Assembly: GCF_004005565.1 (NCBI RefSeq)
Contig: NZ_SADD01000007.1
Coordinates: 1 to 64,000, forward strand
DNA: 64,000 bases
From: Lujinxingia sediminis
GTDB taxonomy: Bacteria; Myxococcota_A; Bradymonadia; Bradymonadales; Bradymonadaceae
Direction: 5' to 3'
The notes beneath the pieces were generated by a model. The model made no database searches and had not been told where the DNA came from. It worked only from the letters and a program-made list of their open reading frames with translations. Below, in pieces: positions 27,317 to 34,575 of this stretch (the stretch's first letter is position 1; every line of letters starts with the position of its first letter). The position numbers and the translations under genes were made by a program.

Positions 27317-28321
27317 ATGAACAAAAAAATCGTCAACAAAACACATTACAACAGCGCCCGTACATTTTTTAAAGCACTCCAACCAGACTGCACACTATGG
27401 GGAAAAGACCTAGACCACGCAAACTCATGGATATTCCGTGGACATAAGAATGCAGATTGGTCGTTACTCCCAAGCGCACTGCGAGATGAAGACCCAAAAG
27501 CCAAATCATTTGGAATGCCCGCGGACACCCATGTCAATCAAATCAAATGCGAAATGCATGCCCTTTGGGAATTTTCATCAGATTGTGATCGCTCGGGTGT
27601 TGAAATACCTGGAGACCAGAGTTTATTACGCAGTAGCGAGTCCTTCGATAAAATCCACAAAGAAACCCTTAAAGCATCAAAAAAACCCTGGCCTTTTGGA
27701 CATTGGATTGAACTTGCAACGCTAGGACAACACCATGGGCTACCTACCCGACTCCTTGACTGGACTCGATCATCTCGAGTTGCTGCATACTTTGCAGCTG
27801 AAGGCATATTAAGCGAATTCTCAAACTGCACAATAAACCCAAAAACCATTGCGAAGCTAGAAACCAAAAACATATGTGTATGGGGGTGCAGTCTTTTTAT
27901 TGTCTTTAGCAATAGCGACACAGAGGGCGTACGTCTCTTTAGCGCTCCCACACACAGTAACAAATTCATCCACGCACAAGAGGGTGTTTTTCTTGTACCC
28001 CACGATGTAAACTCCCAATCAGATACGAAAGAATGGAAGCCTGAGCCGTTCGAAGAATGGCTCTCAAAAAGAGTACAAGACACTGCATCGCCAGTGCTTC
28101 ACCAGTTGACCATGCCTGCAATTCATTCCTTTGAACTTCTCAACCGTCTCCGTCATGACAATATCGACCATGCTACATTATTCCCTGGGGCTTCAGGTGC
28201 TGCCGACGCCGCGTATCGTACTCGAACACTTGAACGAATTAGGAGAGATCTTCGCAAACTTCGCCCAGATATTCACTGGTCGAGCGTCCCCGACCTAGAC
28301 TCAGCAGCCGCACCTCTATGA
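27317..28321 (+). CDS. FRG-domain protein
   Basis: 334 aa. The FRG domain is shown by 'WIFRGHKNADWSLLPSALR' near residue 38 and by 'QHHGLPTRLLDWTRSSRVA' near residue 140. FRG proteins are small cytoplasmic proteins of unknown biochemical role found often in prophages and defence islands. Codon use is strikingly AT-rich (AAA, AAT, ATA, TTA common) compared with the surrounding high-GC genes, a sign of recent transfer. The start at 27317 follows the purine stretch TAGAGA. It has no operon partner; a 43-bp repeat tract follows. Confidence 0.85.
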   Translation: MNKKIVNKTHYNSARTFFKALQPDCTLWGKDLDHANSWIFRGHKNADWSLLPSALRDEDPKAKSFGMPADTHVNQIKCEMHALWEFSSDCDRSGVEIPGDQSLLRSSESFDKIHKETLKASKKPWPFGHWIELATLGQHHGLPTRLLDWTRSSRVAAYFAAEGILSEFSNCTINPKTIAKLETKNICVWGCSLFIVFSNSDTEGVRLFSAPTHSNKFIHAQEGVFLVPHDVNSQSDTKEWKPEPFEEWLSKRVQDTASPVLHQLTMPAIHSFELLNRLRHDNIDHATLFPGASGAADAAYRTRTLERIRRDLRKLRPDIHWSSVPDLDSAAAPL

Positions 28322-28380
28322 GTATCTTTCTCTTCACTATCCGCCCCCTAAACCGGTCCCCCACCCATTTTCCTCGCCCT

Positions 28381-28530
28381 CACCTCCCCCCAAAACCGGT
28401 CCTTGTGTGCCAACCTGTCACACTCACCTCCCCCTAAACCGGTCAATGCGTGCCAACCTGTCACACTTACCTCCCCCTAAACCGGTGAACATGTGCCATC
28501 CTGTCACACTCACCTCCCCCCCCACGCCGG
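28381..28530. repeat. 43-bp tandem repeat with ACCGGT core
   Basis: Three to four copies of a unit of about 43 bp running GTGCCAACCTGTCACACT, CACCTCCCCCTAAA, CCGGTC, with degenerate copies at the left end. Each unit carries the hexamer ACCGGT and TGTCACA. It lies between the FRG gene and the convergent 271-aa gene. No terminator hairpin is obvious. Confidence 0.8.
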
Positions 28531-28738
28531 TCACGGACCGATTTCGCTGAGGGTCGAAGTGCTTTTCCCAAAATCACCGACCCTCCCAGCCGACTCGCTA
28601 CGCCACCGCAAGCCCCACTCCCCCTGATTAAAAAAATCGCCAGCCACGTCGTCCGGGGGCAGGAACGCGCGTGGCTGGCGAGGTGTCGTCGCTCTGGCGA
28701 GGTGTTGTCGCTCTGGCGAGGTGGTCGTGCGCGGGGGA

Positions 28739-29554
28739 TCAGGCCATCGTCGGCTCCGGCTGCGGCTCCACCTCCCCGGCTCCGGGCTCCGCTCCCTCCA
28801 CAATCTCCTCGCCGGTCTCCGGGTTGACGTCGGTCGGCGATCGGTGACGGCTGTAGGCCTGGGCGACGCGCTCCTGCTGGTCGAGGAGCGGCTCCAGGAT
28901 CCGCGCACGCAGCGCGGCGCTGGACGCGTCGCCAGCGTCGAGGTGGTAGAGAATGCCGATGAGCACGCTGCAGGTGACCTCATGGAGCTGATGACGCGCA
29001 GCCCGCACCTGGTCAAAACTCACGCCGGGATCCCGGTCGCGGTCGAGCTCCGCCTTAAACTCGCCAGTCAGCCGCCGCAGACGCTCCACGGCCCGGCCGA
29101 GGCCCAGCGCGTCGACGTGTTGGGAAAAGCGCTCGTCGAGCCTGACGAGCATGGCGTCGATCTGCCCCTCCTGCACCTCGAAGGCCTGCTGAGTGATGGC
29201 GGCGACGCCCTGACCAAAGAAGGTGCGATGAAGCTCGCGGGCCATCTCCACCTCCGGAGCCCCCTCATCGCCGACCATCTGGGCCTTGATGCTGCCCTCC
29301 AGCGCGGAGAGCTGCGCATCGATCTGGTTGTCGATAAGCGCGGCCTGACCGCGGGCTTTGGTGACGTTGGCCCGGGCCGTGGACCATGACAACTCCAGGG
29401 CCAGCGTGTGCTCGGAGAGCTTGAGCGCCTGGTCGAGGCGCTCCTCCAGGCCGGGGAGCGAGGCGTCCTTGACCCGAGCGCGCATCAGGCGCAGCGCGCG
29501 GGCGTAGCGCCCCGTCGGCATGCGGCGAAGGTTCATAAAGTCTGCGTTTTCCAT
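28739..29554 (-). CDS. Hypothetical protein, paralogue of the 47853-48686 product
   Basis: 271 aa, mostly helical and soluble, probably coiled coil. GGAG with a seven-base spacer precedes the ATG. The C-terminal half aligns with the protein at 47853-48686: 'ALGLGRAVERL' against 'TLGLSGMVANL', 'SFDQVRAAR' against 'TFDMVQAAR', 'LLDQQERVAQAYSRHR' against 'VRDQQERTARYRRRR', and 'NPETGEEI' against 'DAETGEII'. The last 30 residues are Pro/Glu-rich. Neither protein belongs to a family I recognise. The two copies lie about 19 kb apart in opposite orientation. Confidence 0.7.
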   Translation of the reverse strand: MENADFMNLRRMPTGRYARALRLMRARVKDASLPGLEERLDQALKLSEHTLALELSWSTARANVTKARGQAALIDNQIDAQLSALEGSIKAQMVGDEGAPEVEMARELHRTFFGQGVAAITQQAFEVQEGQIDAMLVRLDERFSQHVDALGLGRAVERLRRLTGEFKAELDRDRDPGVSFDQVRAARHQLHEVTCSVLIGILYHLDAGDASSAALRARILEPLLDQQERVAQAYSRHRSPTDVNPETGEEIVEGAEPGAGEVEPQPEPTMA

Positions 29555-29817
29555 GTCGTTTCTCCATGCGTCGACGACAACGGCGCCCTCAAGCTGCCGC
29601 GCGTCACATCAATGAATGCCTCGCCAGCGATCTGGCAGGGCGCCCCGGACGAAACGCAGATCCCCCTACGACAATACGACATGGAGCTGACGGATCTGGT
29701 GTGCGTGAGCGTTAAGGTAGCCCGGTGAAGCGGTGGGGTGTCAAGGGGGAGGAGGGTTCGGTCAGGCTACTTTTCTGAGCCGATGCGGGGCCCCACACAG
29801 AGGCACCGTGGATGTAA

Positions 29818-29869
29818 TTTTCGTGTATGGGGATCTTTCTCGCGCGAGAAAACTTCGTATACACGAAAA
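29818..29869. promoter_or_regulatory. 52-bp nested palindrome, copy 1, upstream of the AbiE-like pair
   Basis: Outer arms TTTTCGTGTAT and ATACACGAAAA are perfect complements and share one centre (29843.5) with a perfect inner palindrome TTTCTCGCGCGAGAAA. It is probably an operator or a cruciform/hairpin element. It lies about 190-240 bp upstream of the antitoxin start. Confidence 0.8.
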
Positions 29870-29924
29870 CATCGTGCCAGGTGAGCGCCTGACAGGAATA
29901 AGTAGCTGCTGAACGCTCTTTTTG

Positions 29925-29976
29925 TTTTCGTATATGTCGCATTTTCTCACGCGAGAAAATCCCTTATATACGAAAA
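29925..29976. promoter_or_regulatory. 52-bp nested palindrome, copy 2
   Basis: Same architecture as copy 1: outer arms TTTTCGTATAT and ATATACGAAAA, inner palindrome ATTTTCTCAC-GCGAGAAAAT with one mismatch, common centre 29950.5. The centre is exactly 107 bp from that of copy 1. The arms differ from copy 1 at matching positions on both sides (G to A and C to T), so the pairing has been preserved by compensating change. Confidence 0.82.
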
Positions 29977-30006
29977 TAACATTGCCAGCATCAGATTCAG
30001 GTTCTA

Positions 30007-30040
30007 TTTTCGTACATGCCGCATTTTCTCCGCGAAAGAT
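30007..30040. promoter_or_regulatory. Partial third copy next to the antitoxin start
   Basis: The left outer arm TTTTCGTACAT and the left inner arm ATTTTCTC are present. The right side is degraded (CGCGAAAGAT) and then gives way to the ribosome-binding site AGGGAG of the antitoxin gene. Occupancy here would block translation or transcription start of that gene. Confidence 0.65.
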
Positions 30041-30060
30041 CCCCCCCCAGGGAGCCGACG

Positions 30061-31125
30061 ATGAAAGAACTTCAGTTCCAACAGATTCTCCAAGACACCT
30101 GGTCGAACTCCCGCGATATGTACGCGCCACTACGCGTGGAAGACTTTACCTTCGAGCCAACGATAGCTGGCGAGTCCACCGCCGACGTGGTCTTCACCCT
30201 TCAATGGCGAGGAAGAACGCTCTCGTTCATGGGAGAGTTGAAGTCATCCGCGACCCCCCGCTCCATGATGCAGGCCATGGAGCGAACTCAGTATCCAGGG
30301 GGGGGCGAATCCCCGGAAACCCTACCGGCCCTGCTCCTGCCCTACCTCTCGCCGGGAATCGTCGAGCAGCTTGAGCGCGCGGACGTGAGCGCATTTGACC
30401 TCAATGGCAACTTCTTCATCCAGAGCCCGGACTTTGTCGCGATTCGCGTCGATCGGCCCAACGCCTATCCCACGTCTCGCGATATCAAGAAGATTTACAC
30501 CTACAACAGCTCCATCGTCGGTCGTTTTCTGCTTCGCAAAAATCGCACCTTCGAGCAGGTGAACGAAATCTACGAGAGCATCCAGGAACTTGGCGGTGGC
30601 ATCAGCCTCTCCACCCTCTCCAAGGTGCTCAAAGGCCTCGCGGACGACATCCTCATCGAGAAAGAATTCGGAGCCATCCGGGTTCTCCAGGCCCAGGAGC
30701 TGATGCAGAACCTCATAGACGGATATCGCCCCCCCCGAGTCCGTGAGGAATGGAAGCTCAAGCTGCCCGATGACATCTCCGCTCAGCGCAAAATTTTCAA
30801 TATGGCGCTCGGCGAGGAGGGGTGGATGTGGAGCGGCGAAAGCTCCGCCCCCGCCTACGTTGCGACCACCTCACCCGCGCCAGGAAAGGTCTTTACCCCC
30901 AAGCATCTCTCAACGAACAACCCTTTGCAGGAGTTTGAGAGCCAACGCTTCTACAACGTCATCCTCCAGCAGACCGACGACGCCTACGTCTACTTCGATC
31001 GAAGGGACAAACTGGCCTCCCCCATCGAGTCCTGCCTGGCACTCTCTCAACTCGACAAACGAGAGCGCCAGATCGCCGGCCAGATCAAATACTCTATCCT
31101 GGAGCGCTTTGATGACCGTTTTTGA
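30061..31125 (+). CDS. AbiEi-type antitoxin / transcriptional regulator
   Basis: 354 aa. The central part matches the AbiEi-like antitoxin pattern: 'ADVSAFDLNGNFFIQSPDF', then 'NSSIVGRFLLRKNRTFEQVN', then a winged-helix-like 'GGGISLSTLSKVLKGLADD'. The N-terminal part ('STADVVFTLQWRG', then 'FMGELKSSATPRSM') has a D-x(n)-E-x-K arrangement reminiscent of PD-(D/E)XK folds, probably degenerate. In type IV systems the antitoxin counteracts the nucleotidyltransferase toxin and represses its own operon by binding inverted repeats. Such repeats lie directly upstream. The ATG at 30061 follows AGGGAG; an upstream frame from 30016 would start inside a palindrome. It overlaps the toxin gene by 14 bp. Confidence 0.78.
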   Translation: MKELQFQQILQDTWSNSRDMYAPLRVEDFTFEPTIAGESTADVVFTLQWRGRTLSFMGELKSSATPRSMMQAMERTQYPGGGESPETLPALLLPYLSPGIVEQLERADVSAFDLNGNFFIQSPDFVAIRVDRPNAYPTSRDIKKIYTYNSSIVGRFLLRKNRTFEQVNEIYESIQELGGGISLSTLSKVLKGLADDILIEKEFGAIRVLQAQELMQNLIDGYRPPRVREEWKLKLPDDISAQRKIFNMALGEEGWMWSGESSAPAYVATTSPAPGKVFTPKHLSTNNPLQEFESQRFYNVILQQTDDAYVYFDRRDKLASPIESCLALSQLDKRERQIAGQIKYSILERFDDRF

Positions 31126-32032
31126 CGCACTCTTTCAGCAGCTCATCGTCTTGAAACGACACCTTGATCAGGCGGCCGTTCCCTTCATTCTCGGGGGCGG
31201 CATGGGCTTGTGGTTAAGAGACACTTTTATGACCGGCCAGCGCTCTCCCCGTTACGAAAGGGTCCTTCCCTCGCGCTCCACCGAGGATCTCGACCTCTTG
31301 CTGTCGGCCGAGGTCATCATCGACCCGACTCAAATGAAGGATCTACGCGACATTCTAAAAAGCCTCGGTTTCACCGCAGTCGTGAACTACATGCAGTTCG
31401 AACACGAGCTGACCGTGGGAGGTCATCGCCAGACCGTTAAGGTGGATCTTCTCGCTTCGCCCCCGCATGAGGACCGCCTCAATGACGTTAAAATCACCGC
31501 CTTTCGAATACGGCCGAAACAAACAAAGAAGATTCACGCGTATTTGACTCGAGAAGCCGCGGGTATCCACATCTCTCCAATAACCCTCGATGTCAGCTCG
31601 GGGCTCCAGAGCACCGCTCCTGCTGAAGTCCAGATCCCTTCAAGTCTCAACTATCTGGTTTTGAAACTTCACGCCTTCAAAGACCGGCACGACATCTCCG
31701 ATACAAATCCAGACGGCGGTCGCCATCACGCCCTGGATATCTTTCGCATCGTTACAGACATGCGCCAGTCGGACTGGAAGTCAGCGCAACACCACACGAG
31801 CACAGAAAAGGAGATGGAGTACCTACAAGTCGCCGCCTATCTGCAACGGCGCTTTTTTAGCAATGTGTCTGCGCTCGGTGCCGTTCGGATTCGTGAAAAC
31901 CAGAGCTATCAGAACGAACGCGCTACCTTTGACACCTACTTGCCCCTGGTCCTTAACGACCTCGACGAGCTCTTTAGCGATGTCGAGAATCCTGCTGAGG
32001 ACGTGTTCGCGAGATGGGGTTTGCGGCAATGA
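31112..32032 (+). CDS. AbiEii-type nucleotidyltransferase toxin
   Basis: 306 aa. Nucleotidyltransferase fold with the glycine motif 'FILGGGMGLWLRD' and the catalytic-type 'RSTEDLDLLL' (T-x-D-x-D), then 'HRQTVKVDLLA' supplying a third acidic residue. This matches AbiEii toxins, GTP-binding nucleotidyltransferases that halt growth during phage infection. The ATG at 31112 lies inside the end of the antitoxin frame (14-bp overlap), so the two are translationally coupled. The C-terminal half is less conserved. It is somewhat longer between the motifs than textbook AbiEii. Confidence 0.8.
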   Translation: MTVFDALFQQLIVLKRHLDQAAVPFILGGGMGLWLRDTFMTGQRSPRYERVLPSRSTEDLDLLLSAEVIIDPTQMKDLRDILKSLGFTAVVNYMQFEHELTVGGHRQTVKVDLLASPPHEDRLNDVKITAFRIRPKQTKKIHAYLTREAAGIHISPITLDVSSGLQSTAPAEVQIPSSLNYLVLKLHAFKDRHDISDTNPDGGRHHALDIFRIVTDMRQSDWKSAQHHTSTEKEMEYLQVAAYLQRRFFSNVSALGAVRIRENQSYQNERATFDTYLPLVLNDLDELFSDVENPAEDVFARWGLRQ

Positions 32033-32073
32033 AAGCCTGAGCGTGTGTCTCTGCGTGCAACGAGCTTTTTAGT

Positions 32074-32242
32074 GACCCACGGTCACCTCCAAACTGACCC
32101 ACGGTCACCTCTCAAACTGACCCACGGTCACCTCTCAAACTGACCTACGGTCACCTCTCAAACTGACCCACGGTCACCTCTCAGCCTCTATCTTCGCGCA
32201 CTTCAGACGACCCACGGTCACCTCCACAACTGACCCACGGTC
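32074..32242. repeat. GACC-SWS-GGTC palindrome array G
   Basis: Seven cores, nearly all GACCCACGGTC, with centres at 32079, 32101, 32124, 32147, 32170, 32214 and 32237 (intervals 22, 23, 23, 23, 44, 23). The linker is ACCTCTCAAACT. It lies between the AbiE-like pair and the glutathione peroxidase gene. Confidence 0.92.
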
Positions 32243-32396
32243 ACCTCCCCCACCCCATTTTGAAACCGACTGCAGGTCTCCTCAATCCTATCCCGCACAA
32301 CCCGAGCGACATCATTATTCTCATAATGCTACTCTCGCTCGTCTCGACCTACCGACCCTTTTCTCCCGGCCTGAACGTTTTGAAACAGGAGCCCCG

Positions 32397-32954
32397 ATGC
32401 TGAAAAAAATCGCCAAAAAAGCCAACGACGCTGTCACCCGAGTCAAATTCGGCAAGCCCCCCGAGGGCCCCGGACCGGCCTCGCTGGAGGAGGCCGAGCT
32501 TGTCGGGCTTCACGGTGCCCCCCTGCCGACGGAAGCCTACCGGGGCAAGGTCGTGCTCTTCGTCAACGTCGCCAGCCGCTGCGGACTCACCCCGCAGTAC
32601 GAGACGCTGGTGGCGATTCGCGAGCGCTTTCATGCCCGGGGATTTGAGATCGTGGGAGCCCCCTGCAACCAGTTTCTGGGCCAGGAGCCCGGCTCGGCCG
32701 AGGAGATCGAGAGCTTCTGCGCGGTGACCTACGGCGTGGACTTTCCGCTCCTCAACAAGCAGGAGGTCAACGGCGGCGGGCGCAGCCCCCTCTACCAGTT
32801 TCTCATCAACAGCGAGGCCGGCGGCGGCGAGAACATCAGCTGGAATTTTGAAAAATTCATCGTGGATCGGGAGGGGGAGGTGCGCTTTCGCTTCGCCCCC
32901 TCGGTCCAGCCGGACGCGCCGGAGGTGATCGCGGCGATTGAGTCGTTGCTCTGA
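32397..32954 (+). CDS. Glutathione peroxidase (cysteine type)
   Basis: 185 aa. Thiol peroxidase of the GPx family, reducing H2O2 or lipid peroxides. The active-site loop is 'NVASRCGLTPQYE' with Cys in place of Sec. The Gln motif is 'GAPCNQFLGQEPGS' (usually PCNQF-GxQEPG) and the Trp motif 'ISWNFEKFIVD'. An N-terminal extension of about 35 basic residues precedes the core. AGGAG lies five bases before the ATG. Whether it uses glutathione or thioredoxin cannot be told from sequence; most bacterial Cys forms use thioredoxin. Confidence 0.93.
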   Translation: MLKKIAKKANDAVTRVKFGKPPEGPGPASLEEAELVGLHGAPLPTEAYRGKVVLFVNVASRCGLTPQYETLVAIRERFHARGFEIVGAPCNQFLGQEPGSAEEIESFCAVTYGVDFPLLNKQEVNGGGRSPLYQFLINSEAGGGENISWNFEKFIVDREGEVRFRFAPSVQPDAPEVIAAIESLL

Positions 32955-33251
32955 GCCCGACGGACCGAAGCCCGCAGGTCGCGCCGCCCTGACGGCAGAC
33001 CTTCAGGCGCTTCGGCCTCCCTGGACCACTCAAATCCAGGGATCACCGCCAAACCTCACATCTTGACCTGTCTCAAACACCTTCCCGCACTTGAAACACC
33101 CACATCCTGCGCTTCGACACCCCCTCCCTCCCTTAAAACAGGTGCGTCGAACACTTCGAGCCCCCCTCCCGCACCAGCGGAACAGGTGTCGTTCGCCTCG
33201 ACACGCCTTCCCGCACTTGAAACACACGCGTCGTTTGCTCCGACACACCTC

Positions 33252-33503
33252 CTTCAGCCGGCGCATACCCCGCCGAACACTTCGACACACCTCCTTCAGC
33301 CGGCGCATACCCCGCCGAACACTTCGACACACCTCCTTCAGCCGGCGCATACCCCGCCGAACACTTCGACACAACTCCTTCAGCCGGCGCATACCCCGCC
33401 GAACACTTCGACACACCTCCTTCAGCCGGCGCATACCCCGCCGAACACTTCGACACACCTCCTTCAGCCGGCGCATACCCCATCGGGCACTTCGACACAT
33501 CTC
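33252..33503. repeat. 42-bp tandem minisatellite, six copies
   Basis: Six copies start at 33252, 33294, 33336, 33378, 33420 and 33462, exactly 42 bp apart, with unit CTTCAGCCGGCGCATACCCC plus GCCGAACACTTCGACACACCTC. Related but diverged copies continue on both sides (about 33063-33540). Because 42 is a multiple of three, four of the six frames stay open for more than 350 bases. None has a convincing start, so no gene is called. Confidence 0.9.
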
Positions 33504-33652
33504 TTTCAATTCAAACGCCCGTGCCGAACACTTCGCCAGCTCTCTTTCAATTTAAAAGTGTGACGTCCAAGCGCATGAACATTGGGGCTTCGGGCATTCG
33601 ATCGGTCACCGCGTTCATCTCCACCGATGACGAGAACCCGCGCCTCTGAGGT

Positions 33653-34017
33653 GACCCACGGTCATCTCAAATCTGACCCACGGTCGTTTTCGAGCAGCTG
33701 ACCCTGGGTCGATCTGGAGCAGGTGACCCACGGTCACGTTTCACCCGCATAAACGCTCGTGCTCAGCCGACCCTCGGCCATCTCGAAGGGGACCCCGGGT
33801 CATGTTTCCGGGTCATGTTTCCAATGACCCACGGTCATCTCTCAGGTGACCCTGGGTCGATCTGGAGCAGGTGACCCACGGTCACGTTTCACCCGCATAA
33901 ACGCTCGCGATCAGCTGACCCTCGGTCATCTCTCAGGTGACCCACGGTCAACTTTCAGGTGACCCACGGTCGTGATTTTCCAGCGATCTCGGGTCAACTT
34001 TCAGGTGACCCACGGTC
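33653..34017. repeat. GACC-SWS-GGTC palindrome array H
   Basis: About 13 cores with centres at 33658, 33680, 33705, 33730, 33774, 33796, 33831, 33853, 33878, 33922, 33944, 33966 and 34012. Intervals are 22, 25, 25, 44, 22, 35, 22, 25, 44, 22, 22 and 46 bp; the three 25-bp steps depart from the 11-bp grid. A block of about 48 bp ending TTTCACCCGCATAAACGCTC occurs twice, 148 bp apart. Confidence 0.9.
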
Positions 34018-34024
34018 GTGATTT

Positions 34025-34565
34025 TCCAGCGATCTCGAGCACGAACTCGACCTCGACCTCGACCTCAACCTCGTACTGGTTCTCGACCTCGACCTCGTAC
34101 TGGTTCTCGTACTCGATCTCGGGCTCGACCTCGATCTCGCCACAACCCGCGCCCCCCCGACCGCCCATTACGAACCTCCCCACTCCGCACACCACCGGCG
34201 CCCCACAACCACCCAACCACCCAACCACCTAACCACAACACGCCCCCCACCAGACGCCCATTACGAACCTCCCCACTCCGCACACCACCGGCGCCACACA
34301 ACCACACAACCACAACCCGCACACCCCCATCCTCCCACACGAACCTCCCCACAACGCAAACCCCCAACACAACCCACACGCATCCCCCCCACCACCCCCC
34401 CCCACCACGCACCTTTTGCGCCAAACCGCCCCCACACGCAAAACGTGCACCCCCACCCCCACGCCAACCCGCCACTTCCACGCTCCGACCGCCCCTCGGC
34501 GCACCCGACCGCCCCTCGGCACACCCATTGCAGACCACACGCTCGGCACCCTCCCTCCCCGCACA
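34025..34565. repeat. Low-complexity tract: CTCGAC hexamers then A/C-rich repeats
   Basis: 34030-34140 is built of near-perfect CTCGAC/CTCGTACTGGTT units. 34150-34560 is extremely C/A-rich. It includes a direct repeat of about 50 bp beginning CGCCCATTACGAACCTCCCC at about 34164 and 34256 (93 bp apart). Open frames on both strands here come from base composition. I see no gene. Confidence 0.8.
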
Positions 34566-34575
34566 CCGAGCTTCC

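Noticed and set aside
33030-33563. Repeat proteins on either strand across the 42-bp tract
   Set aside because: Several frames are open simultaneously because the unit length is a multiple of three; no start or flanking domain supports any one.
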